A stretch of 64,000 nucleotides of DNA from Eonycteris spelaea (Eukaryota; Chordata; Mammalia; Chiroptera; Pteropodidae): contig PUFA01000116.1 in NCBI GenBank assembly GCA_003508835.1, positions 4,650,001 to 4,714,000 on the forward strand, in the 5' to 3' direction. This document shows positions 11,978 to 23,620 of this stretch, piece after piece. Within the stretch, counting starts at the first letter, position 1. Each line of letters starts with the position of its first letter. The notes beneath the pieces are model-generated. The model saw nothing but the letters and a program-made list of their open reading frames with translations. It had not been told where the DNA came from and made no database searches. The position numbers were made by a program, and so were the translations under genes.

Positions 11978-12355
11978 TATTGTTATGGCTGAATTGTTTT
12001 CACCTCAGATCACATGCTGAAGCCCTAAACCTAAAGCGATAATATTTGGAGATAGTGCCTTTAGAGAGGTAAGTTAGCTAAACGGGATTATAAGGTGGGG
12101 ACCTACAGAAATAGAAGTGGTGTCCTTAGAAGAAGAGACACCAGGGATGATGCTCACAGAGAAAAGGCCACGTGAGGACAGCGAGAAGGACAGGGACAAG
12201 GTGGCCAGCTGCAAGGCCTTAGGAACCAGCCCTGCTGACACCTTTCTCTTGAACTTCTAGTCTCCAGAACTGTGAGAAAATAAATTTCTGTTGTTTAAGT
12301 CACCCAGTCTGTGGTGTTTTGCTATGTTAAGTGCTAGCAAACTAGTATAGTTTTA
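11978..12355 (+). mobile_element. Solitary LTR of the ERVL-MaLR (MLT1/MST) type
   Basis: The order of landmarks fits this ancient LTR: 'ttatggctgaattgttttca' at the 5' end, 'ggtgtccttagaagaag' near 12120, then 'tctccagaactgtgagaaaa' and 'taaatttctgttgtttaagt' near 12260-12300, ending in 'cccagtctgtggtgttttgc'. The AATAAA at 12279-12284 is the LTR polyadenylation signal. It is a fossil without coding sequence. Confidence 0.9.
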
Positions 12356-13555
12356 TACAAGGCTTCTTGGCAAGTGGTGAATTATTCAGCTCTCTGTTCT
12401 CTACAGAGGAGCACTGATCTCAAAAGTCCTTTTTATTTATACGCCTGCCTCCAGATATTCCTATAGGCAGTCTTGATCATCCCTTTCTACGTCATCGCTC
12501 CAATCAGTTACTGGTAGGCAATGAACTTGACTGGGATTCAGTGCTGTAGCCTGAGACTGATATTGTTCCCCCTTTGTTTACAGAAGATATTTCACTGACT
12601 TCAGAAAAATGGCGGGAATAATCTATATATTAAATATTACTTTGATGGATATAATCAGAGCTTGGAAAATCAATTTTAGATACCTTAAACAGATACAGAA
12701 AAAAGTAAAGACACAATAGATTAAAGCACACATTTAGATACTCAGTTATCATTGATCTCTTGCCCTCATAAAGATGAGAAGAATTGGCTCTTCTTCTAAA
12801 ACACCTATTAGAGTCATTGAATTGCTCTGGGACCATTATAAACTTCAGTCTGGGTATTCTGTAGGTCATTTCACACTAAGGGCAACCTTAAAGGGAATTT
12901 TTTTCTCTTCTGAGTAGGACGTGGCCTGTTTGCAGTACCAGCCGTCTTGCATTAGACTGGTTCATAGAGTGATAAACGAGGGATTGCAGATCCCGCCACT
13001 GGGCTCTTGTTGAAACTGTATGTTGGTTCTGAGTAGGACCACCAGGGCAGGAGGGTGTTTTAGATGGAGGAGAGAGCAGTAGCTTCTTAAAAAAAAATCA
13101 ATGTGTATAGAAAGAAAGAGAAAAGTTGTTCCCATGCATACTATTATTTAGTTTGTTTTTATAATTTTGTGTTTCTGATTTGGGAACAGCCATATTATTT
13201 GTTAATAAAAGTGTTTAAGATATGTTACTTTCTTTTGAATACCTATATAGAAAAATATCTCAACTTTTGCCGTGTTAATACAAACACACACACACACACA
13301 TACACTTTAGTGGTTTTCTGAAGTGAGGACTCATTGATTTAGCTTTGCTGGGAAAAGATGTTTACCAGATTCTAAGGATGGCAAATGAAGTGGGTTAGTG
13401 AAATCAGCCAAGACATACTGGCCAAACCTACCTTCTAAAAGGTACCAACCTCCCTCCCTTACACCCTCCCTCCCTCACACCACCCAAATAGGAAAAAAAA
13501 TGATGTCTTCTTCCCAATAAGTCATAAATGAATGACTGTAAGAATTTAGCATTAT
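12356..13555. other. Unannotated intron, low-complexity tracts
   Basis: It contains a CA tract at 13284-13300 and a CCCT-rich tract at about 13445-13480. The segment 12600-12870 is repeat-free AT-rich sequence. No gene was recognised. Confidence 0.5.
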
Positions 13556-13566
13556 AAAATATTTTA
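13556..13566. repeat. Target site duplication of the 5S SINE (left copy)
   Basis: AAAATATTTTA occurs directly before the first base of the 5S part and again, identically, at 13778-13788 directly after the 3' end. Confidence 0.9.
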
Positions 13567-13777
13567 GTCTACGGCCATGCCACCCTGAACAAGCCCGGTC
13601 CCATCTGATCTTAGAAGCTAAGCAGGGTCAGGCCTGGTGAGTACTTAGATGGGAGACCACCTAGGAAGACCAGGTGCTGTAGGCGTGAAAAATAAAAAAT
13701 AAGGAATTGTAAGCTGACAGGGTCCTTGCAATATGTGAGTCAACCAAGGGTTGCCTCGCCAAATAAATAAACTAATC
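13567..13777 (+). mobile_element. 5S rRNA-derived SINE, long form (MEG-RL-like)
   Basis: Positions 13567-13687 (121 nt) are a full-length relative of 5S rRNA, from GTCTACGGCCATGCCACC to GCTGTAGGCGT. The internal Pol III promoter is largely kept: the A-box 'agctaagcagggtc', the intermediate element and the C-box around 'gatgggagacc'. A 90-nt unrelated 3' part follows, with A-rich links. The element is bounded exactly by an 11-bp target site duplication, AAAATATTTTA, at 13556-13566 and 13778-13788. 5S-derived SINEs with short and long forms are known from fruit bats. The tail shows it is a retroposon and not a functional 5S gene. Confidence 0.92.
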
Positions 13778-13788
13778 AAAATATTTTA

Positions 13789-15309
13789 AGTTCTTTCATC
13801 CTGAAGTTGAAATTCATCTATCCTATGTGTAAAACACTTTGTGACGTAATAGAAGTTAATAGAAAAGAATCATCCATATTTATTTATTCTTCTGCCATTC
13901 AAGCAGAATTGCTCAGTAATCTTACACTGAAGATCGAAGTATCAGAAGAAGGCACCCTCCCTTCCTATATTCTGTCATCATCCCTTTATGAACACTGAAG
14001 TATTTTGACTTGCTCAGCAGTGTGATATATCGTTGGGATGTTCTCGTGAATTCACAAGAGGACACCATAGAGGATAAATAAGGTGCATTGATTTTTTTTA
14101 ATTCTCAGCAAATTTTGGTTATGTTGAAAAAATAAATTGGTAAACACTGTGTTTAAAATGCACTTATTGTTACCAGCCTCTGGATAATTCATTAGACAAA
14201 TGGTTATTGACTATATAACTTATCACTGGTTACAGACCCAAGCTAGTCTTTTTGTTTTATGATTACTTTATACATCTTGGTTATAATGATGCATTTCATA
14301 ATTTCAGTCATTTCCCTGGGGTATCACTGGCAGTTACTCATTCACGGCATTGTGTATTCATATTCAAAAGCATGTAGAACTTTGTGGATGTACCAAAAGG
14401 GGCATTACCTCTGTACTGACTGGAAATAGGCAGGGCTTATCATCTTAGAGGAGAAAAGATTTGTAGGAGTATGGATGTTAATGCACAGAGAAAGCAAAAT
14501 TAAGGATTTCCACAAATATAAAAATGCCAACTTAAACAACTATGTATTTAACCCAGTAGATTTATTTAATTGTTCTCACTTATCCGTCTGGCTTAGCCAT
14601 TCGCATATGCTTACATTAACCAGATTCTCCTTTGCCTCGATTATGTAGGCAGGACTATTAGTTTTATTTTTCCTTATTTTAAAATTTTATTAATCTAAAT
14701 TATGACTAAATCAAAGATGTCCTTGAGAAAATAAGCTTTTAGTCATAACATTCAATAGGCATCTGAAGTACTGTATTTTTAAATTCCTGCTGGTTCAATA
14801 AAATACCATCTCATTATTGGAAAGGAGATAGGAATATTGTCATAATATTTCAAATGGAACACTGTTGCTGGTTTTTATGGGACATTTTTAGAAGAGACCT
14901 CCATAATAGTTTTCATTTCATTTGTACATTTTATATATTGACTTACATAAAAAAGTAAAAAAAAACATGTTAATGTTACAAATTAGTCTAAAATTAGTAT
15001 TTTTTTCCCCAGCGATAACAAAATTATAGTTAGAGATGTGAATTGTTTATCTTCTCAGGGTATAAAAACCAATCGGTATATCTGCTTTCTGGGCTTTATA
15101 GAAACACTTCTTTCATCCACAGGAGAAAAATAAATAGAATATGCAAACTTTTCTTTCTGTAAGTAGAAAATAATTTTTTTACATTTAACAACAATGAACT
15201 CTGTGTGTGTATTACTCTACAAAAGTGTGGTTAAATGCAGTTTAGAAATGGTTTGGAGCTTCTACTTGTAGAAGATGATTTTTATGTCATGTCTGCCTTG
15301 CAGGACATT
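13789..15309. other. Unannotated AT-rich intron
   Basis: No repeat, RNA gene or coding exon was recognised. The open frame at 13807-13998 has no recognisable protein features. Confidence 0.5.
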
Positions 15310-15647
15310 TGGTCCTGTCCAAAACGTCTCTGGAGGCATTTGGCCCATGCCAAAAGGTCCTTGAAATTTGGTCCTTGACATGTGCCATTACTGGCTCGGC
15401 TGCTGCAGCAAGAAGAGTTATTGTTGGCAGTACAGCCACAACACAATTATTGGGTCAATAAAACATGATAGCGTTTCTTATACACTAATTCTGTAGACCA
15501 AAAGTATAAATAATTGTTTTGGGCTCTCCGATCCAGGGATGTTTTCTAAGAGTGGACGTTTTTGACAGAACCATTGGCGTGGACCGATATGATCGTGGAT
15601 GTTTTTGATTGGACCAAATGTCTCCGTGGACATTTCAGACAGGTCCA
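15310..15647. mobile_element. Putative nonautonomous DNA transposon with long inverted repeats
   Basis: The left end (TGGTCCTGTCCAAAACGTC...) and the reverse complement of the right end (TGGACCTGTCTGAAATGTC...) align for about 60 bases at roughly 75% by eye. Shared blocks include GGAG-R-CATTTGG and a following AAAA. The arms also contain shorter direct sub-repeats built on 'aaaaYgtcc...catttggtcc'. The interior (15390-15530) is AT-richer and holds no coding sequence. No clear target duplication was found. Foldback-like or MITE-like structure is seen; the superfamily is unknown to me. Confidence 0.6.
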
Positions 15648-17889
15648 CTAATCCATATCTGTGACATCTGTTAACGCTCCATAAGCACGCAACAGTGAGT
15701 TATCGTAGCTAAGCAGATTTGGAGTTCTTTCTCTACCATTCATTCAGTTTAACAAAACTTGAAGTTGTGGTGTGAATGTTTAGATTTTATTCTTTATTAA
15801 GCACAATTGGCATTTAAGTTTCTGGAAGGAAGGTTGAGCTATGTAATACCTGTATTCCTTGTAAAAGATGTTTAGTTGTGAGTTTTGAGTAATTATATAT
15901 TTTCAGCAAGCTGTAAGATTTTTCTGCTAACCTCACGTTAGAAGTTATTAATCATAATTGTCAAACTCCCAATTAGTATGAAAACAATTAGGTGTAGATT
16001 TTGCCCATTCTCGGTTTATTCTATCTCTACACTAATGAGACTTTATATTTTGAGTGTTGATTTGGGTACTTGGAGATCTTTTACCATTCAGGTGAGTTTC
16101 GATTATATTTACCATATGGTACTTATTATGCCAGAAATATCTTCTAATTATTTTATATGAAGACTTTTGATACTTGTCAAGTACTTTTTTAGAACAAACT
16201 GGAAGTGCTTAATGAATATATTTCAGTATAGTATAGACAACAACCTTGTTAGCATTTCAACTTAAGAGTTAATGTAAAATTTACCTCTGCGTGCTGTGAG
16301 CATTTTGTTTCTCTCTTTAATGATTTTATGTTGTCATACTATTTGTTGAAGGTGTCTACTCTTTCTTTCCTTTTTAATCTTTGAATATGGAACTAATGAT
16401 AATTCACCTGCTTTTTATTCAATTTTGAAGCAAAATTAAAAGAAGATTATTATGGTACATGGATAGTGACACTTAAGTGAATTTAGCATTTCAAGTGAAA
16501 GTAAAAATTGTTGGTAGTTAATTGAACTTCTTTCTGTTTAATGAATGCTACCAGCATAGTTCTGTAGCTTATTTTTAGGTAAACTGATAGTATATATGTC
16601 AGCAAAATAAGTGAGGAAAAGTTACAGAGATAAATAATTTACTTACAGCTATGGAATTAAAAAGGTAAAATTGAATGAACTTAAAAATGTATATAGAAGA
16701 ATATTGCTGAACTTTTTGTTGTTACCAGGACTCTTTTTTTTTTTTCCTTAGATATATCAAGACAGCCTTAATTAAGATGGTATCTGATTGATGTTTGGTG
16801 TATTAGACTAGCAGAGTATTATCCTTGGTTGACTAGTTGGATACTGTCTTTATTTCATTTGACCTTTCCAAATAGCATATTTTCCGCTTTGGTACTGTAG
16901 ATAAAAGTGAGAAGAAACATTTGCCACTTACATTCGACTTCTTATAACATTGATAAGCAGGTGTGCTTTTGTTTTTTATTAATTTATGAAATTAGTCATT
17001 TTTCTGGTTAGTTTTTTCAAATTTCCATGATTTCTTGCGTTTTTATTTACTGAGCTTGTTATTTAGAGTGATTAAGATTTTATTTTGGTGCCATAGATGA
17101 TGTAATAGATGAGAGAGGTACTTTTAATTTTTAAAGAAGCTATTGGAAACTTCTTAAATTAATAATTATTATGTTAATCCTACCAAAGAAAATTTTTAAA
17201 AATGGAAAAAATATTTTTACTCACGAATATCTAGAAAATAAATCTTTAGTAGATAACCAGTATTGGAAAGGGAGAAATACAAATGTTTCTCAATGTGGCA
17301 AAACAACAAAAACAAACTTCCACATCTGGATGAGCTAGAGAGCATTTTCCAATTTCAAAAATGTTTTTAATTTCCTATTTTTTAAGAAAATAGGATATTT
17401 CCTGAACAGATTCAATAAGGACGAATGAACTAAGGTTCCTTTGAGCTTTTGGAGCGAAGCTTTATACAGTAGCAAATAAAGTGAGAGGACTTTTCTTGAG
17501 ACTTAAATTCATTAGCGTAGCGAGGAGAGTGATCATGGGAAGGGAATCGGGGTGTTAAGTGGCCGCATTAATGTCAGAAACGGAGGCTGCATTTATTTCT
17601 CCCTTCAGTTTTTATCAGCTTCCAATCTACAGTCAACATATGAAGTAATGTTTTAAACTGTGTATCACCTCTTTTTTTTTGCTCCCCAATTTTGCTTTAT
17701 AACTATGCTTGGAGAAAGGCAATAAATCATTTTAATTAAACGGTATGGAATTTTTTCATAGGGAACTAGATTTAATAGAATTGTTTTAGCTGTTAACTTT
17801 CCACATTGGATTAGGATTTGCTTTCAAATTGCTAAACGGATGTCAGCTTTATTATTCTTGGCATAAAATATGCTCTCTGTTGGTTATTT
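15648..17889. other. Unannotated AT-rich intron
   Basis: Long AT-rich sequence with homopolymer runs (for example T-run at 16734-16745). I see no repeat that I can name and no exon. Confidence 0.5.
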
Positions 17890-18460
17890 CTGTACATGTC
17901 CCTGACTCAGCAAGTTTGAAACTGCTTCCCCTTTCTCTTAAAATCAGAACTCCTGTGGACTTCCGTCCTTTGTCATTCACTAAGGCTCTTTCTCTGAAGC
18001 CATTCTTAACCCCACACTCTTTTTTTTCCTCAACTTTACAGAGATGTATTATCAGCTCTTGTCAGCTTTTCTTTACTGATCCTCATCCACGTCTCTTTCC
18101 TATCCCAGCTAATCTCTTCTGGGCGCCGATTCTCTCCTGGGCAGTTGCAGTTCTCTCGATTTCTGTGCCTCCCTCCGTTACTTTCTCTCTGTGTCTCTCC
18201 TGTACGCCATCTTTAGGTTCCTTCATTTATTTAGGTTCCTGTTTTTTCCTATTCAGTAGCTTTGAAGGCGTCACCACTGCCTACGGGATCGAGTACCAGT
18301 GAAGTACCTTAGGCTTCTGGGCGTTTTTAGTCAGCATCTCCCTACCATCCTGACTCTCCTGTGTGTTGTCTTCACAAGGGGACTGTTCACTGTCCGAGGG
18401 GCAGGTCCTTGCTTCCCTCTGTCATGTCAGCTTAGCGCAGTGCCTCGCGTGCTTTGGACC
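17890..18460 (+). mobile_element. Probable L2 LINE fragment
   Basis: The pyrimidine-rich text, with 'cgtcaccactgcctacggga' near 18270 and 'agtaccttaggcttctgggc' near 18302, resembles the L2 segment read as 'cactgcctacaggataaag...ccttagcctgg'. The long open frames here (17829-18302 and 18299-19015 on +) run through this pyrimidine-rich sequence and have no recognisable domain. Confidence 0.4.
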
Positions 18461-19130
18461 GTTAGAGAGAGTGCTGAAGAGAGCCTCTGCTCCTCGCCCT
18501 CCGTCCGCGTTTCCTCCTGCCCGCCTGTGCGCCTGCCTGCCTTCCTGCCCACGGCGGCTGCCAGCCCGCTCCTCTGCCTGTGCCGCTTTCTTTGCTGCTT
18601 TTCATGTCCTGTTTCATGTCCCTTAGAGGAAAATGCGTCTGATGTCCTGGGCCCCAGTGTGTTTCGTTGGCACATGAACCCACTCGGTTTCTGCTCTTCT
18701 TCTGGATTTCCGAGAAATCCAAAACTGGTTTTCTTTTTTTCACAGAACGTCATTATGCTGCCGTCTCGAGTCCCCAGTAACATTGGAGACCCGCATTTTG
18801 TGTATGAAGGACAATTGTCCTTGTGGAGTATACCATGTTTTAAAGACATTAAAAGTGGAAAGCCGACGTACTCTTCATTTCACCTTCTTTGTATTTCTGA
18901 TTCCTCTCACGCAGTGCAAGGGATGAGTCAGCGTGCTGGGTGGTGGCAGAGTTGCCACAGAACCATTGCTTTTCACGTTCTGACAGTTCAGATATGTTGC
19001 TCCCGGTGGCGGTAGTGTGTCATGTCTTGTAGCATGAACTTTATCTTTCCCAATCTAGTACAACTTCCACGGTATAAACCGGAAGTTTTCCATATGTTAA
19101 TATCATCTCTTAATTATAATTGGCATTAAA
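18461..19130. other. Unannotated intron; source of an inverted copy
   Basis: The region is GC-rich at 18470-18600 and otherwise plain. Positions 18987-19067 are the apparently unique sequence whose reverse complement is found inside the neighbouring L1 at 19342-19440. Confidence 0.6.
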
Positions 19131-19134
19131 TCGT

Positions 19135-20215
19135 GAATTCAGAGCTGATATTTTTTCAGGAGACATTTAACAAAAATTGTAAACATTTTGCTTTAAAGGA
19201 CCCTAACAAGAAATTGAAAAGACAACCCACAGATTGGGAAGAAATATTTGCCAATCGTATATCTGATGAGAGGCTTGTAAGTAGAATGTATAAAGAACTC
19301 TTAAAACTCAAGAATATAAATGACCCAATTAAAACTGTTCAAAGTTGTACTAGATTGGGAAAGATAAAGTTCATGCTACAAAGACATGTAGCATGAACTA
19401 CATGTAGCACACTACCACCACCCGGAAGCAACATATCTGAATAGACAATATTCCAAGGGAGTTACACAAATGGCCAACATGCACCTGAAAAGGTGCTTCA
19501 TGTCATTAGTCATCAGGGAAATGCAAATCAAAACACAGTGAGACATGACTTTACATCCATCTACATGGCCAGAATCAAAAATTAGATAAGTGTTGGTGAG
19601 GATGTGAAATTAAAACTCAAATAGGCTGCTGGTGGGAATGCAAAATGGGGCAGTCCCTTCAAGAGGACATTCTTTTGGTTCATTAAATGGTTAAATGTGG
19701 AGTCACCATTTGACGCGGCAATTCCACTCCTAGGTATGTTACCAAGAGAGGTGAAAATGATGTCCCATGAAACTTGTGCACAGATGTTCATAGCAGCATC
19801 ATTTGTAATAGCCAAAATGCGGAAACAGCTCTGAGGGCCATTAGTAGAGGAAAAAAACGTGGAATGTTCAGCCACGCGGAGGGGTAATGCACTGATGATC
19901 ATCATCAACATGGGTGGACCTCAGAAACACAAAAGACCTCAGATTTTGTGATTCCATTTGCATAAAATGTCCAGAATAGGTAAATCCACAGATACAGAAA
20001 ATACATTAGTCAGTGCTTAGGGCCGCAGGCTGGAGAGTTAAGGGAGAGTTCCTGAAAGGTACTGGGTTTCTTTTTAGAGTGATGAAGCATCATAATGTTG
20101 ACTGTGATGATGGTTGCATAACTCCATGAATAGTTTAAAACCATGAAATGTTTTTTAAGTGGTAATTGCATGGTATGAGGATTCTACCTCAGCTGCTACA
20201 AAAAATGGACATTAA
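19135..20215 (+). mobile_element. L1 LINE 3' part, with an inserted inverted copy of flanking DNA
   Basis: The frame from 19133 encodes a diverged L1 ORF2 C-terminal segment (WEEIFANRISDERLVSRMYK, then LLKLKNIND). The L1 continues after an interruption from about 19432 ('ctgaatagacaatattcc', then 'aaatggccaacatgcacctg', 'atcagggaaatgcaaatcaa') into the 3' UTR-like text up to about 20210. The interruption at 19335-19432 is not L1 but a reverse-complement copy of 18987-19067. It is 5'-truncated and inactive, with several stops. Confidence 0.88.
19342..19440 (-). repeat. Inverted duplicate of 18987-19067 within an L1
   Basis: The first 39 bases are identical to the reverse complement of the source, and the outer part (cacactacc...agcaacatatctga) matches with a few changes. 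About 20 extra bases in the middle (tagcatgaactacatgtag) form a perfect 11-bp hairpin arm with 'gttcatgctac' at 19369-19379. The right junction shares 'atctgaa' with the interrupted L1. Confidence 0.85.
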
Positions 20216-20372
20216 GATATAATTTCGTATCTTCTAATTTTTGTTACTCTAAAAACTCTCAATTTTTTTTTTTTTTATTTTGACTAGGATGTTCACATTT
20301 CTCAAGCTTTAATTTATACCACAAGTTTGTCAGACACTTTCTCCTCATTTCTGGATATATTCGTGTAGTTTG
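20216..20372. other. Unannotated intron
   Basis: T-run at 20263-20277; nothing else recognised. Confidence 0.4.
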
Positions 20373-20525
20373 GGGAAGTGGTTCTCAGATTCAACATGGA
20401 TCAGAATTACCTGGATGGCCCGATTCAGCGTTTTTGATTCGCTAGGGCTCAAGGGGTAGGGCTCAAGAACTTGTTTAACCGTTTTTAACAAGAACGTCTC
20501 TGTTTAGTTTTGAGAACTAGTGCTT
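20373..20525. mobile_element. Small hAT-type nonautonomous DNA transposon
   Basis: The left end 'agtggttctcagattcaaca' and the right end 'tagttttgagaactagtgct' are inverted relatives. The interior 'ggatcagaattacctggatg' is typical of the small hAT-Charlie family elements (MER20-like group). Confidence 0.6.
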
Positions 20526-22629
20526 TAGGCGTTAGGTGATCATTTTTAGCATATTTATTAGCTTCTGAGCTGATAGCCTTGGTGGATTTAACCCTCCATC
20601 TTCTGTCATTTTGCCTTTCTCAGACAGCATCTCCTTTTCACCTGTGCGACATAGCTTTTTAGTATTACACTTGGTTTCCTGCTAGGAACACTCCTCTCCC
20701 CTTTCCTGCCGTATGGACTTGATGTTTGAGTGGTAGTTTCTTAATTACGGTCTCCCTTTTGGTCTAGATTGTCTTTACATTTGTAGCAACCATTTTCTTT
20801 GTAAATCTGTCTTAGAAAGTTTAGAAACTTTGTAATGCTACACAAAATAAAACATTTTGAACAGAAAAATAATAGATGATTTTTTTTTATATAATATGAA
20901 ATACTAAGAAAGCTGAACATAAGTGCCAGTTATCATTTTTTGTTGTAGTTCGCTGTTCTTAGTGCTTATTTTAATTCCTGGATCAAACTAAAACAAACTT
21001 TAGTTTGTTTTAATTAGAACAATCTTATTTGAAATATTTTTACTTAGGTAAGCTTTATGTGGAAGTGTGTCACAGGCATTCATGTTCACATTAAATTCTT
21101 CATGAAGGAAACTGCTTTTCTGAGGAAAGGTATCGTCTTCTTGATTTAAAACAAGCAGACAAAACATTTTCTGAAAAGGAAATATTCTTAGGATCTTGTC
21201 ACCATAAAGTCCTTAAGCCTCTTGTTCAGTGTTGAGAATTAGAAGTGGTTCAAAATGCTTCTTAAGCTAGAAATGAGTGAGTCGTCAGCCGGGGGTCTGG
21301 CAGGTGCTGGCATTACAGGGGCCATGAGTCAGGACCCTTGACGGCTTGCCGGTCTGGTGGTGCGCATTGTAAATCAGTCAGCGGCCATTTTCTTAGCATC
21401 TGAGATTTACCAGTGTTCTGCATGATGCTTGAAGGGAGTCTGGGGCGTATAAGGAAGGGCCCCACCCCGAGAGTTTTTAACCATGTCGAGATGAGGCCCA
21501 GCTCAAGAAATAACCGCCTGCACTCATGTAGTGCATCGTGGCATGGTGCCTGTGTGCGCTGCTGGAATTCAGAAAGGGACTCGGGGGCTGAGCTGGAGAT
21601 CAGCGTGGGCGCACCCTGGACACAGTGCTGCAAGCAAGAATGCCGTCTCAGATGATAAATTGCGAGGAGATCAAAAGTGATGTTTCACAAAGAAAAAATA
21701 TAGCTAGGACCTAGAAGTCTTTATGTTTTTATGCCAGTATGGAAGGGAGCAGCTGTTCTGTATCAGACTGAGGAATCCTGATTAATGCCAGCCAGTTTAT
21801 TGCCCTCTCTTGCGTGCTGTATTGTTAGTGGGCTTTTTATATTGGGCTTTGGCTGGCACCAGAGTTTGGGAAGCCATCTGGAAGGGCAGAAAAACCTAGA
21901 ATCCAGAAAACAGCCTGTCGACTTAGATGTTTTAAAATGTTGGAATAAGTAATGCACCAGGATTAAGAATTCTACTTTCTGGACAGAGGTAGGAATCTAC
22001 TGAAAAACAGAGTGATATGGAGAATATTAGAAGCAACTTGATACCTTGGGTTTAACAGCCTCATTTGAGTGTTAGAACACTCTCAGGTCATAATAACCTT
22101 GGAAAACTATTTCTAACATCTTTTCTGAGCCAAATAATTGGATTTATGTAACGGTCACTGTATCATGGGAAGGCCTGTTTGGGCACGGCTGTGTATACAG
22201 GTAGAAGTTATCTACTTAAAGCTCTTTGAATTTAACCTAAAAATTCCTTTCACATTATAAGTGTTCTGTGTATATTGAATTGCAGTTAAATTTTTGTGGT
22301 TATTTTAGTAAAATTGGTCGTGCTTGGCCCTGTGACTTTTAGTTAATGAAAATATGCTAGCTTGATTAGTCAGATTTTTAAATTGATGCAATATGTTTGC
22401 GCAAGTGAATTAATCAATAATTTATAAGTATGATAGATATATATACACAGTATATATTTGCATTTTTTGCCTGTTCCAGAAGTGATTTAATAAGGATACT
22501 TGAATCAGCTTAAACCAGATTTCAAACACCGCTGATTAAAGATGTGTATAATACTTTTCTTACTCATAAAGACTGTATATGGTATTTGACACTTATATTA
22601 CATGTGGAAATATTTCCAAATGTATAAAA
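20526..22629. other. Unannotated intron
   Basis: It includes a hairpin at 20989-21012 (11-bp arms, 2-nt loop) and a moderately GC-rich stretch at 21280-21650 where overlapping open frames occur on both strands. No domain or repeat family was recognised. Confidence 0.45.
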
Positions 22630-23620
22630 CATTTAAGTGTAAAAAATAAAAACAGTTAAATTTTTTAAAAATTAAGATATATGTGAATGTAGGACTAGAA
22701 AAGTCCATCTCAACTTGGATTGGAAACCCAGAGATTTAAAAGATAAGCATATTTGACTATATGAAAAAATAGTAAATTTTCTATAGCAGAAAAATACAAG
22801 TAGTGTTGAAAGAAAAACAGATTTGGAATAATAAGTATAAACATGTGATAGATAAAAGGTTTTATCTATAAAGAGAACTTGTATATAGAACACTAAGAGC
22901 CAAAAAACCTCCCAAAATTAGCTGAAGAAAAAAATAGGCATCTTAGAGAAAAACTAACTCAAATAAACCCCAAACATATGAAAATATGCTCACATTCACG
23001 CTAGTTGGGGAATGCATGTTAACATAGTGAGAGATCATTTTACAGCTACTAGAGTGACAGGATTAAAATAACAGTTATTGCTGCCGAAGACACAGGAGCT
23101 GGGATAAGCTCCTATTGCGAGCAGAGATGGAGCTATTGTATCTTTTTCTTGGAAAATAGTCAACTCTATTAACATAAAAATGCATGTTTCTTCAATTCTG
23201 CGGTTCTAACTATTGCGACTCTGTCCTATAAAAATATAAACTACGTGAAATATATATGTGAAAAATGTGTATTACATATACATACACATGCACGCATATG
23301 CAGATATGTATTTATTGTAGCATTCTTAGTAGAGGCAGAAAACTGAAAAACAAAGCAAATGCCCATCCATAAATAAACAATATCATATATTATGGTATAT
23401 CTGTGTCATAGAATATTATCCTGTTTTGAAAAAAAAAAAAGAATTAGAGCTATGCTAGTTGCCTTGGAGTTTCAGTGAGAGGTATTACTGAAGGAGAATA
23501 AAAACAATTACATACTCCAATTATATATGCCTATTTTTGTAAATCAAATGAAGTTAAAAGAGGTGCACATATGCATATTTTAGTGCGTATGTGTAAAAAT
23601 TTATGTCTGTATAAACATGG
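22630..23620 (+). mobile_element. Old L1/HAL1-type LINE fragment
   Basis: The order of diverged landmarks fits L1 ORF2 to 3' end: 'tgaaagaaaaacagatttgg' (22808), 'gatagataaaaggttttatc' (22849), 'atatgctcacattcacgcta' (22984), 'aatgcccatccataaataaa' (23361) and 'gtgtcatagaatattatcct' (23402). No long open frame remains. Confidence 0.65.

Noticed and set aside
13567..13687. Functional 5S rRNA gene
   Set aside because: Although the 121-nt length and promoter boxes are kept, it has several substitutions, is joined to an unrelated tail and is flanked by target duplications, so it is a SINE.
17829..18302. 157-codon open frame on +
   Set aside because: Lies in probable L2 sequence; low-complexity Leu/Ser/Phe content without features of a real protein.
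18299..19015. 238-codon open frame on +
   Set aside because: It crosses pyrimidine-rich L2-like and GC-rich sequence, is rich in Cys/Ser/Pro/Leu from composition, and shows no domain, splice pattern or match that I recognise.
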